From Streptomyces sp. cg36 (GTDB taxonomy: Bacteria; Actinomycetota; Actinomycetes; Streptomycetales; Streptomycetaceae), in the NCBI RefSeq assembly GCF_041080675.1, contig NZ_CP163520.1:868001-932000 (forward strand): 64,000 nucleotides of DNA, read 5' to 3'. Within the stretch, counting starts at the first letter, position 1. Each line of letters begins with the position of its first letter. Under the pieces are notes generated by a model. That model saw only the letters and a program-made list of their open reading frames with translations. It ran no database searches and had not been told where the DNA came from. Below are positions 56,352 through 64,000 of this stretch, piece by piece. A program made the translations under genes and the position numbers.

Positions 56352-57704
56352 CTACAGGCGCTGCCACAGGGCCGGGACGTTCGGGGGCTCCCAGCCGGGC
56401 TGGGCCTGGTGGCCCTGGAGGCAGCGGTAGCCCGCGCCGCCGTAGGTGACCTGGTCGCCCGCCGCGTACACGGTCCCGGCCGCCCACGTGCCGCCGCCCG
56501 GGTCCCCCGGGCCGGGGCCGGGGTCGCCGGTCGTCTTCAGCGTGAGGCCGTACGTCTGGAGCAGCGGGTTGATCGGCTGGTAGTAGGTCGTCCCGCCGCT
56601 GGTGCAGTCCCCGGAGCCGCCGGAGGTGACGCCCTGGGCCTGGCTGCCGGTGATGAAGGAGCCGCCCGAGTCGCCGGGCTCGGCGCAGACCGTGGTGCGG
56701 CTGACCCCGCTGACGGTGCCCTCGGGGTAGGTGACGCTGGTGTTGTGCTGCTGGATGGTGCCGCAGTGCCAGCCGGTGGTGGAGCCGGAGCGGCAGACCG
56801 AGGAGCCGACGGGGGCCTGGGTGGAGCCGGCGACCTGGACGTTCTGACCGCCCTGGCCGTTCACGTACGGGGTGGCCGTCCAGCTCGCGTTGGCGGCGAC
56901 CCAGGCGAAGTCGTTGCCGGGGAAGGTCGAGCCCTGGAAGCTGCCCTGGGCCGCCCGGTTGGCCCCGGTGGTGGTGGAGCCGGGCCTGCCGCAGTGCCCG
57001 GCGGTCGCGAAGCCCTGCTGGGTGCCGCGGGTGACGGGGAAGCCGATGGAGCACCGCGCGCTGTTGTCGATGTAGTACGCGTCGCCGCCGCGCAGGTCGT
57101 AGAGCGGGCGCGGCCGGTCGGCGGAGACCACGACGCGCACCAGGGCCGGGTCGACCGAGGCGGACGCGAGGAAGGGGCGGACGGCGGCGGCCCGTACGGC
57201 CTGGACGACCAGGGTGTTGGAGCGCACGTCGACGTACCAGACGGGCGTGTCGGCCGTGCGCACCGTCCGCGCCGCCCGGTCCAGCCGGTCCTTGGCGCCG
57301 TCGAGCCCGGCCAGGGTGTGGCGCACCAGCGAGGCGCGGGCCCCGGCCGCCTCGATGGCGGGGACGGCCGCCGCGTCGGTGGTGGCCACGGTGAGGCGCG
57401 CGGACTCGGCGCCCTCGACCCAGGACCCGGCGTACGAGCCGCCGAGGCGCTGGGCGAGGCGGCCCGCCGTGGCGCCGGCCGCCGCCTCGTTCGCCAGGCG
57501 GCGCCGGGCCTGGACGGCGTCGAGCCCGAGGTCGCGCCGCATCGCGCGCAGCACTTCGGGCGGGGTCTTCGCGACCGCGAGGGTGTCGGCGGCCGTCGGC
57601 GGCGGCACGCCGCGCGCGCTGGCCGTACCGGGCAGCGCCGCCGCACCGGCGAGCGCCGCGACCGCGGTCAGGGCGCAGAGGAGTCGGGGTGGTCGGATGC
57701 GCAT
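56352..57704 (-). CDS. secreted S1 serine protease with chitin-binding tail (streptogrisin C-like)
   Basis: A 450-residue preproenzyme. A signal peptide ends near TASARG; an alpha-lytic-type prodomain (about 45-195) is followed by the protease domain (about 205-390) with the triad His in TAGHC, Asp in GNDFAW and Ser in GDSGGSF. After a Gly/Pro linker a CBM5/12 domain ends in WEPPNVPALW. This is the exact layout of streptogrisin C. It should degrade proteins bound to chitin-rich material. GAGGAG precedes the ATG at 57704. Confidence 0.95.
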   Translation of the reverse strand: MRIRPPRLLCALTAVAALAGAAALPGTASARGVPPPTAADTLAVAKTPPEVLRAMRRDLGLDAVQARRRLANEAAAGATAGRLAQRLGGSYAGSWVEGAESARLTVATTDAAAVPAIEAAGARASLVRHTLAGLDGAKDRLDRAARTVRTADTPVWYVDVRSNTLVVQAVRAAAVRPFLASASVDPALVRVVVSADRPRPLYDLRGGDAYYIDNSARCSIGFPVTRGTQQGFATAGHCGRPGSTTTGANRAAQGSFQGSTFPGNDFAWVAANASWTATPYVNGQGGQNVQVAGSTQAPVGSSVCRSGSTTGWHCGTIQQHNTSVTYPEGTVSGVSRTTVCAEPGDSGGSFITGSQAQGVTSGGSGDCTSGGTTYYQPINPLLQTYGLTLKTTGDPGPGPGDPGGGTWAAGTVYAAGDQVTYGGAGYRCLQGHQAQPGWEPPNVPALWQRL

Positions 57705-57831
57705 GGGGGAAGCTCCTCGGATCCGGGGGAAGGCGGTTCGGCGGGGAGGCCGTGGGGGGCAGGACGACGCCCCGAAACCGTAAAGCCCTCAACTTCCCCG
57801 GGGGAGCTCCCAGTTGACCCTCTGCCCGGCG

Positions 57832-58785
57832 TTATGCCCGGCCCGGCCCGCGGGCCGCGAGCCAGGCCGAGTAGCTCTCGCTGCGGGCGGCGGCCTCGGC
57901 GTGGACGGCGCACGCCATGCGCAGCACCGAGGGGGCCAGCTCCGCGGCGGGTGCGGCCGGGTGCCAGCCGAGCAGGTGGCGCCAGGTCAGCGGGGACCCG
58001 GCGAGCGGCCGGGTGACCATGCCGTCGGTGGTGGGGAAGGTGGCCCGGCACAGTCCGACGGCCCGGCCGACCTGGACGAGGTGGACGCAGGAGGCGGTGT
58101 CCGTCTCGTACACCCGGGCCGGGGCGAACCCGGCGCGGGCGCAGGCGGCCGTGAAGCAGTCGCCGAAGCAGCCGTCGCCGGGCACGTCGGTCCACTCCTC
58201 GTCGTACAGCTCGGCCAGGTCGATCTCGCGGCGGCCCGCGAGCGGGTGCCCGGCGGCGAGCATCACGAAGACGGGGTCGACGGCCACTTCGCGCCAGACG
58301 AGCTGGTCGGCCTCGGGCGGCGGGCTGGCCCCGCACGCGCCGATCAGCGCGTAGTCCAGCCGCCCGGCGCCCGTCGACGCGGCGATCTCGCACTCCGACC
58401 AGGAGGTCAGGGTGGTCACGGGCACCTCGGGGTGGGCGGCGGCGAACCGGTCCACCAGGGCGCCGAGCAGCGGGCCGTGGGTGCCGCCGAGCCGGAACCG
58501 CCGCTCCTCCTGCCGGGTGCGGGCGAACCGCACGGCGTCACGCTGGAGTTCGATGACGGCCGGGAGCACGATCCGGGCGCGCGCCAGCACCAGCTCCCCC
58601 AGCGCCGTGGTGCGCACCCCGTCGCGCCCCCGGTCGAAGAGCCGCCCGCCCAACTCCCGCTCCACCCGCTTGAGCTGGGCGCTCAGGGCGGGCTGGGCGA
58701 GCCCGAGGGCGGTCGCCGCCTTGGTGAGGCTGCCCGCGTCGGCTATCGCCCGGATCGTCTTCAAGTGCCGCAGCTCCAGCTCCAT
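57832..58785 (-). CDS. LysR-family regulator
   Basis: A 317-residue LysR protein. The N-terminal helix-turn-helix (ELRHLKTIRAIADAGSLTK, TAALGLAQPALSAQLKRVE) is intact and the rest is a periplasmic-binding-protein-like effector domain (about 90-295) with two Cys near GDGCFGDCF that may form a redox pair or simply pack. It converges on nothing and follows the AfsR-type gene on the same strand by 81 bp. Its target is unknown; the protease gene downstream on the same strand is one option. Confidence 0.92.
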   Translation of the reverse strand: MELELRHLKTIRAIADAGSLTKAATALGLAQPALSAQLKRVERELGGRLFDRGRDGVRTTALGELVLARARIVLPAVIELQRDAVRFARTRQEERRFRLGGTHGPLLGALVDRFAAAHPEVPVTTLTSWSECEIAASTGAGRLDYALIGACGASPPPEADQLVWREVAVDPVFVMLAAGHPLAGRREIDLAELYDEEWTDVPGDGCFGDCFTAACARAGFAPARVYETDTASCVHLVQVGRAVGLCRATFPTTDGMVTRPLAGSPLTWRHLLGWHPAAPAAELAPSVLRMACAVHAEAAARSESYSAWLAARGPGRA

Positions 58786-58866
58786 GCCGCGAGCGTGTCT
58801 CGTGCCGGGGCACGAGGCAAGAGGCAGGTCCAGACCAGTTCCGGCGAGGCGGAATCTCTCCTGCCG

Positions 58867-61800
58867 CTACGCGCCGGGCACGGTCACCGCGGCCAGTCGC
58901 GCCTGGATGCGGTCGGCGTCCGGGACGCGCAGCTCGCGGGCCACGGCCAGCGCCCGGGTCAGCCGGTCCACCGCCTCGCCGGTCCGCCCCAGCGCGTGCA
59001 GGCTCTCGCCGAGCCCCTCCAGGGCGCGCGCCTCCTCGTACGGGGCGCGGACCTCGCGGGCGAGCTCCAGGGCGCGCCCATGCGCGTCGAACGCGTCGGC
59101 GGGGGCCGCGCCGACCCGCTGGAGGGTGCCCAGGATGTTCAGGGCCTCGGCCTCGCCGCCCTGGTCGCCGATCTCCCGGCAGAGCCGCACGCTCGCGGCG
59201 GCGTTCTCCAGCGCGTACCCCGTCTCCCCGGTCAGGCCCTGGACCTCGGCCAGGTACCTCAGTACGCACGCCTCACCGAGGCGGCTGCTGAGGGAGCGGC
59301 AGATGTCGAGCGCCTCCTGGAGGTCCTTCCCGGCCTCGGTGAGGTGTCCGGCGCACTGGCGGATCCTCGCCAGATGGGTCAGGGCGTTCGCCTCCCCGAG
59401 GCGGGCGCCCAGCGCGCGGTAGAGGCGCAGCGCCTCGGTCGCGCTCTCCCGCGCCTCCTCGTACGCGCCGGTCAGCCGCAGGACGTCGGCGAGGTCGCCC
59501 AGCGCGTTGGCCTCGCCGAGCTCGCTGCCGAGCTCCCGGTAGAGCACCAGGGCCTCCCGGTGGCGGACCACGGAGTCGGCGTACTGGCCCATGGACTTGC
59601 GGACGTCACCGAGGGCGGTGAGCGCGTTGGCCTCGCCGAGCCGGTTGGCCAGGGCGCGGTGCAGGCCGAGCGCGCGGGTCATGGCGTCGGCCGCCTCCAG
59701 GAAGCGCCCGGTGAGCTGCTGGACGTGGCCCAGCTCGTTGAGCACCTGCGCCTGGCCGCGCGCGTCCCCGGTCTCGTCGAACAGCCGCAGCGCCCGGGCC
59801 AGGGCGCTCCGCGCCTCCTCGTAGCGGCCGGTGCGGCGCATCACCGAGGCGAGGACCTCCCGGGCGATCGCCTCGTGGCCGCGCTCCCCCAGCGCCTCGA
59901 AGAGTTCGAGCGCCGCCCTCTGGTGCCGCTCGGCCGACTCGTACTCGCCCTGGATGGCTTCGATGACCCCCGTCTCGCGCAGCGCCACGGCCTGGCCGAG
60001 CCGGTCGTCGGCGAGCAGCGCGGCGCCGTGGGCGGTCCGGTACAGCGCGACGGCGTCGCTCCAGTAGCCCTGGGTGCGCAGGAACTCCCCTATGGCGGGC
60101 GGGAGTTGTACGGCATGGGCGGTGTGGCCGTGGCGGGCCGCGTGGGCGACGGCCGCGAACAGGTTGTCGCGCTCGGCCCGCAGCCACGCGAGCGCCGCCG
60201 CCTCGTCGGCGAGCGGCGGCAGGGCGGGCGGGGCGGGCACCGTCGGGGTGCGGCCCGTCGCGCCGTAGCGGGCGAAGAGCCGCCCGGCGCGCACGGCGGC
60301 GTGCAGGTAGTAGTCCAGCTGGCGCGCCACGGCGTTCGCCGCGTCGGCGCCGTCCTCCGACTCGGCCAGGGCGCGCGCGTACGCCCGGACCAGGTCGTGC
60401 ATCCGGTAGCGGCCCCGGGTCGGCTCCTCCACCAGGTGGTGGTCCTCCAGGTCCGCCAGGAGGCGGCGGGCGGTGGCCAGGTCGGTGCCGTGCAGGGCGG
60501 CGACCGCGTACGCGTCGACGTCGAGCCCCGGCTGCCGCCCGAGCCGCCGGAACAGCGCGCGCTGCTGCGGCGAGAGGTCGCGGTAGGAGAGCTCGAAGGC
60601 GGCCCGCACGGAGACGTTCTCGGAGCTGAGCGCGGCCAGCCGGCCGCTCGCCGCGTCCAGGTCGGAGATCAGGTCCTCGGCGCTCCACGCCCGGTGGTGG
60701 CGCAGCCGGGCCGCCGTGAGCTGGAGGGCGAGCGGGAGGTGGCCGCAGAGCCGGGCGAGCGCGGCGACGGCGGGCTGACCAACCCTCAGATCGGCGCGCC
60801 CGGCCTTGGCGACGAGGAGCCGTACGGCGCGGTCCTCGGGCAGGACGTCCAGGGTGAGCGGCACGGCGTCGGCGAGCGCGACCAGCCGGCGCCGGCTGGT
60901 GATCAGCACCAGGGAACCGGCGGTGCCGGGGAGCAGCGGTTCCACCTGTTCGCTGCTGTGGGCGTCGTCGAGCAGGACGAGGAACCGGCCGCCCGCCAGC
61001 CTGCCGCGCCACATTCCGGCGCGCGCGTGCACCTCGGCGGGGATGCGCCGGGGGTCGGCGCCGAGGGCGAGCAGCAGCCCGGTCAGGGCGGTGGCGACGT
61101 CGACCGGCGGGGTGCCGGGGGTGTGGGCGTGCAGCGGCAGGAACAGCACGCCGTCGGGGAAGTCGGCGGCGAGGCGGTGGGCGACGTGGACGGCGAAGGC
61201 GGTCTTGCCGACGCCGGGCATGCCGTCGACGGCGTGGATGCCCACCACGCCCGCGCCACCGGCGGCGGTCGCGCGCACCTCCTCGATCAGGCGCCGCACC
61301 TCTTCCTCACGGCCGGTGAACGAGGCCACGTCGCGCGGCAGCGAGGTGGGCACGGTGGCCGCCTCGGGGGCCTCGGCGGGCGGCGGGACCTCGTCGGTGA
61401 GGATCTCCTGGTAGGCGGCGGACGCCTCGGGGCCGGGCTCGATGCCCAGCTCCTCGATGAGGGCGCGGCGCAGCCGGTGGTAGACGGCGAGCGCCTCGGC
61501 CCGGTGGCCGCTGCGGTGCAGTACGCGCATGAGCTGGACCCGGAACGCCTCGCGGAGCGGGAACTCCACGGTCAGACTGGACAGTTCGGGCAGCAGCGCG
61601 TCGTGGCGCCCCCGGCTGAGCTCGGCGTCGCAGCGCCACTCCAGGGCCTGGAGCCGGGCCTCCTGCCACTGGCCGAGCTGGGCGTCGGCCTCCGAGGCGA
61701 GCGCCGGGAACTCCTCCAGCGGGGCGCCGCGCCACAGGGCGAGCGCCGCGCCCGCCTCGCGCGCGACCCGCTCCCAGTCGCCGCCGAGCCGGGCCGTGCG

Positions 61801-62124
61801 GGCGGCCTCGACGTGGGCGGCGAAGACCCGGGTGTCGAGTTCGCCGTCGCCGACGTCGAGGACGAGCCCGGCGGGCACGGCCCGGACGCGCGTTCCGTCG
61901 CCGAGGGAGCGGCGCAGTCGCAGGACGTGGTTGTGCAGGGAGGCGCGGGCGGTGGCGGGCGGGTGCTCGCCCCACAGCGCCGCCTCGAGCCGGGACGGCG
62001 ACACGGGCCGGCCCGCGGCGAGCAGCAGGGCGGTGAGCAGGGCGCGGCCCTTGGGCGATCCGGGTGTCCGGTCCACCCCTTCGTCGTCGTCGACGGACAG
62101 CGGACCGAGCAGCCCGAACTTCAC
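58867..62124 (-). CDS. AfsR/SARP-type large regulator with NB-ARC and TPR domains
   Basis: A 1085-residue protein. An OmpR-like winged helix and BTAD region (about 1-250; LLGPLSV, IEELGIEPGPEASA) are followed by an NB-ARC ATPase (about 270-560; P-loop DGMPGVGKTAF, Walker B RFLVLLDDAHSSEQ) and a C-terminal array of about ten TPR-type repeats (ending near 1080). This is the AfsR layout, a global activator of secondary metabolism whose ATPase gates DNA binding. GGGGGAACAC before the GTG at 62124 sets the start. Whether it acts on the clusters in this window is unknown. Confidence 0.93.
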   Translation of the reverse strand: MKFGLLGPLSVDDDEGVDRTPGSPKGRALLTALLLAAGRPVSPSRLEAALWGEHPPATARASLHNHVLRLRRSLGDGTRVRAVPAGLVLDVGDGELDTRVFAAHVEAARTARLGGDWERVAREAGAALALWRGAPLEEFPALASEADAQLGQWQEARLQALEWRCDAELSRGRHDALLPELSSLTVEFPLREAFRVQLMRVLHRSGHRAEALAVYHRLRRALIEELGIEPGPEASAAYQEILTDEVPPPAEAPEAATVPTSLPRDVASFTGREEEVRRLIEEVRATAAGGAGVVGIHAVDGMPGVGKTAFAVHVAHRLAADFPDGVLFLPLHAHTPGTPPVDVATALTGLLLALGADPRRIPAEVHARAGMWRGRLAGGRFLVLLDDAHSSEQVEPLLPGTAGSLVLITSRRRLVALADAVPLTLDVLPEDRAVRLLVAKAGRADLRVGQPAVAALARLCGHLPLALQLTAARLRHHRAWSAEDLISDLDAASGRLAALSSENVSVRAAFELSYRDLSPQQRALFRRLGRQPGLDVDAYAVAALHGTDLATARRLLADLEDHHLVEEPTRGRYRMHDLVRAYARALAESEDGADAANAVARQLDYYLHAAVRAGRLFARYGATGRTPTVPAPPALPPLADEAAALAWLRAERDNLFAAVAHAARHGHTAHAVQLPPAIGEFLRTQGYWSDAVALYRTAHGAALLADDRLGQAVALRETGVIEAIQGEYESAERHQRAALELFEALGERGHEAIAREVLASVMRRTGRYEEARSALARALRLFDETGDARGQAQVLNELGHVQQLTGRFLEAADAMTRALGLHRALANRLGEANALTALGDVRKSMGQYADSVVRHREALVLYRELGSELGEANALGDLADVLRLTGAYEEARESATEALRLYRALGARLGEANALTHLARIRQCAGHLTEAGKDLQEALDICRSLSSRLGEACVLRYLAEVQGLTGETGYALENAAASVRLCREIGDQGGEAEALNILGTLQRVGAAPADAFDAHGRALELAREVRAPYEEARALEGLGESLHALGRTGEAVDRLTRALAVARELRVPDADRIQARLAAVTVPGA

Positions 62125-62199
62125 GTGTTCCCCCGCGCACTCCGGGCCTGTTCGGGCCCTCGTGGCGTGCATCGTAGCGTGCGGTCTTCACGGGACATG

Positions 62200-62676
62200 T
62201 CAGAAATTCTTGGCGCCCGCCGTGATCGCCTCGCGGATGCGGTGATAGGTGCCGCAGCGGCAGATGTTGCGGATCTCGTCGAAGTCCGCCTCCCCGATCT
62301 CGTGCCCGGCGGCCCGCGCCTGGCGGACCTTGGCGACGGCCGCCATGATCTGGCCGGGCTGGCAGTAGCCGCACTGGGCCACGTCGTACTCCAGCCACGC
62401 CTCCTGCATCGGGTGGAGCTCCTTGCCCACGGTGGCGGGCAGCCCCTCGATGGTGGTGACCTCGTCGGTGGGGCCGATGTCCTTGACCGGCACCGAGCAG
62501 GGGTTGAACGCCCTGCCGTTGATGTGGCTGGTGCACGCCTGGCAGACGCCGAGGCCGCACCCGTACTTGGGGCCGGTCACGCCGAGGACGTCACGCAGCA
62601 CCCAGAGCAGCCGGACGTCGTCCTCGACGTCCACCGAGACCGGCCTGCCGTTGAGGATGAAGGTGTGCTGAGGCAC
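62200..62676 (-). CDS. (2Fe-2S) subunit of an isoquinoline 1-oxidoreductase-like molybdenum hydroxylase
   Basis: A 158-residue iron-sulfur subunit. The plant-ferredoxin-type cluster has Cys in YGCGLGVCQACTSHINGRAF with a fourth in NPCS; the second, helical cluster uses CGYCQPGQ and NICRCGTYHR. It passes electrons from the Mo site of the large subunit. AGGAGCATCC precedes the GTG at 62676, 8 bp after the large-subunit gene. The gene order large-small is the reverse of the common IorA-IorB order. Confidence 0.95.
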   Translation of the reverse strand: MPQHTFILNGRPVSVDVEDDVRLLWVLRDVLGVTGPKYGCGLGVCQACTSHINGRAFNPCSVPVKDIGPTDEVTTIEGLPATVGKELHPMQEAWLEYDVAQCGYCQPGQIMAAVAKVRQARAAGHEIGEADFDEIRNICRCGTYHRIREAITAGAKNF

Positions 62677-62684
62677 GGATGCTC

Positions 62685-64000
62685 CTAGTACGCGCGGCTC
62701 AAGCCGTCGGTGGGGGACGCGGGGATCGGGGGCACGGTCGGCAGCGGTTCGAAGCCGAGGGGCTCGTCGTGGTTGATGGGGAAGGTGGTCGGCATGGTGC
62801 CGGTGGCGCGGCCGTAGGCGCAGGCCACCGCCGCCATCGCGCCCGCCACCGCCAGCTCGCCCGCCCCGCCCGGCTTGTCGCCGGTCGGCGGCATCACGAT
62901 GATCTCCAGCTCGGGCGGGGTGTTCCACTGCCGGGTGTAGAAGTAGTTGTCCCAGCTGCCTTCGAGGAAGTGGCCGTCCTTGAGGTGCAGGCCGGAGCTG
63001 AGCGTGACGGCGATGCCGTCCATGATCCCGCCCATCATCTGGGCCTCCAGACCGCGCGGGTTGACCGCGAGCCCCACGTCGACGGCGCACACCACCCGGG
63101 TGACGCGCGGCCCGGTGTACGCGTCGGGGACGCGCCGCCCGGTCGTCGCGGGCCGGCAGTCGATCTCCGCGAGGACGGCGACGAAGCCGTGGTACTCGGG
63201 GTGCAGCGCGATGCCCTGCGCCGTGCCCGCGGGCATGCTCCGGCCCCACTCGCCGGCCTGGGCCACCTTGTCCAGGACGGCCCGGGCCCGGTCCTCCTTG
63301 AGGAACTCGCGCCGGAAGCGGTAGGCGTCCTTGCCCATCCGCGCCGCGAGCTGGTCGACCACGAGCTCCTGGGCGCAGCGGACGTTGGGCGAGTAGATGT
63401 TGCGCATGCTGCCGGTGTTGAAGCCCTTGTCCACCTCGGCGAGCAGCTGGGTGGTGACGCCGAAGTGGTAGGGGCTCTGCTGGGTGAGCTCGAAGATGGT
63501 CTCGGAGAAGGCCAGGTCGCCCACCGGCAGCTTGGCCGCCATGGAGGTGATGATCTCGCCGAGCCCGTGCCCGAAGTCGGTGGCCACCGAGGTGTGCCGC
63601 TGTTCGTACGAGAGGACCTGGCCCAGCGAGTAGGTGGCCCGGACCCGGGAGGTGGACATCGGGTGGGTGCGGCCCTGGCGGAAGTCGTCGGTGCGGTGCC
63701 ACATCAGCTTGACGGGTCTGCCCATCGCCCGTGAGACCAGGGCGGCTTCGAGCGCCGCGTCGTGGAAGAGCTTGCGCCCGAACGACCCGCCGCCCTCGGT
63801 GACGTGCACGGTCACCGCGGACACCGGCAGACCCAGCTTCAGCGCGATGGTCTCCTGGGCGGTGATCGGGGTCTTCAGGGACGCCCAGATCTCGGCCCGG
63901 TCGCTCCGGACGTCCGCCACCGCGCAGTTGGGCTCCAGGGCGCTGCTGCTGGCGAAGTGGAAGGTGAAGCGCGCGTCCACCGACTTGACCAGCGGGTCGA
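62685..64000 (-). CDS. molybdopterin-binding large subunit of an IorB-like hydroxylase (5' end outside window)
   Basis: At least 438 residues of the C-terminal two thirds of an aldehyde/xanthine-dehydrogenase-type subunit; the frame stays open to the window edge (DPLVKSVDARFTFHFA). Mo-cofactor motifs EGGGSFGRK and QMMGGIMDGIAVTL and the catalytic Glu in GGAGELAVAG are present. IorB-type enzymes hydroxylate N-heteroaromatics or oxidise aldehydes and are often exported by Tat with the small subunit; the N-terminus is not visible here. It is transcribed ahead of the (2Fe-2S) subunit. Confidence 0.93.
   Translation of the reverse strand, partial: DPLVKSVDARFTFHFASSSALEPNCAVADVRSDRAEIWASLKTPITAQETIALKLGLPVSAVTVHVTEGGGSFGRKLFHDAALEAALVSRAMGRPVKLMWHRTDDFRQGRTHPMSTSRVRATYSLGQVLSYEQRHTSVATDFGHGLGEIITSMAAKLPVGDLAFSETIFELTQQSPYHFGVTTQLLAEVDKGFNTGSMRNIYSPNVRCAQELVVDQLAARMGKDAYRFRREFLKEDRARAVLDKVAQAGEWGRSMPAGTAQGIALHPEYHGFVAVLAEIDCRPATTGRRVPDAYTGPRVTRVVCAVDVGLAVNPRGLEAQMMGGIMDGIAVTLSSGLHLKDGHFLEGSWDNYFYTRQWNTPPELEIIVMPPTGDKPGGAGELAVAGAMAAVACAYGRATGTMPTTFPINHDEPLGFEPLPTVPPIPASPTDGLSRAY

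Noticed and set aside
1..64000. tRNA, rRNA, insertion sequences, phage or attachment sites
   Set aside because: Looked for clover-leaf-like segments, transposase motifs and terminal repeats while reading; none found.

Overview
The window looks like a chromosomal stretch of a Streptomyces or a close actinobacterial relative. GC content is very high, codon third positions are almost all G or C in real genes, GTG starts and 4-bp ATGA/GTGA overlaps are common, and the gene types are typical (SARP, StrR-type, AfsR-type, YtrA-type GntR and SpoIIE-type phosphatase regulators, streptogrisin, secreted enzymes with chitin-binding tails). I see no rRNA, tRNA, CRISPR array, transposase or phage gene.

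Layout. 0-13 kb: lipoprotein, multi-sensor PP2C phosphatase, MoxR ATPase plus VWA partner, flavin oxidoreductases, a sulfite-oxidase-fold enzyme, a DUF4232 lipoprotein and a membrane-anchored HTH protein. 13-15.5 kb: ABC exporter pair and YtrA-type regulator behind a promoter covered by a 34-bp palindrome. 15.5-21 kb: DEAD-box helicase, cold-shock protein, GH16-like protein, DUF2993 protein with a TetR gene and its 37-bp operator, and a LysM/lytic transglycosylase gene preceded by a c-di-AMP (ydaO) riboswitch. 21-30 kb: aldo/keto reductase, secreted chitin-binding intradiol dioxygenase with an AraC regulator, a PIMT-like methyltransferase preceded by a tiny Asp-rich peptide gene, a sodium:solute symporter, a flavin oxidoreductase and a secreted HAD phosphatase.

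30-42 kb looks like a small biosynthetic cluster. GriI- and GriH-type enzymes make 3-amino-4-hydroxybenzoate (3,4-AHBA). An FAD hydroxylase, an ANL ligase-like enzyme and an O-methyltransferase lie in one operon; their combination recalls the late steps of cremeomycin-type diazo or related aminobenzoate pathways. An MFS exporter and Rrf2, StrR-like and SARP regulators lie between. No nitrite-forming genes are visible.

42-48 kb is the most unusual part. A repeat peptide (six Ala-Thr-Glu units) follows the AHBA genes. On the other strand a 20-codon gene with a perfect ribosome binding site and 100 percent GC3 is followed by a 13-bp hairpin, a SagB-type flavin dehydrogenase and an MFS exporter. 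A radical SAM enzyme whose SPASM cysteines are missing lies close by. Together these look like an unrecognised RiPP-type (ribosomally made, modified peptide) system.

48-64 kb: PvdQ/aculeacin-type acylase, peptidoglycan-binding protein, YcnI-type copper protein with a His-rich membrane protein, IclR regulator, secreted esterase, streptogrisin C-like protease with chitin-binding tail, LysR regulator, a large AfsR-type regulator and the start of a molybdenum hydroxylase pair that runs off the window.
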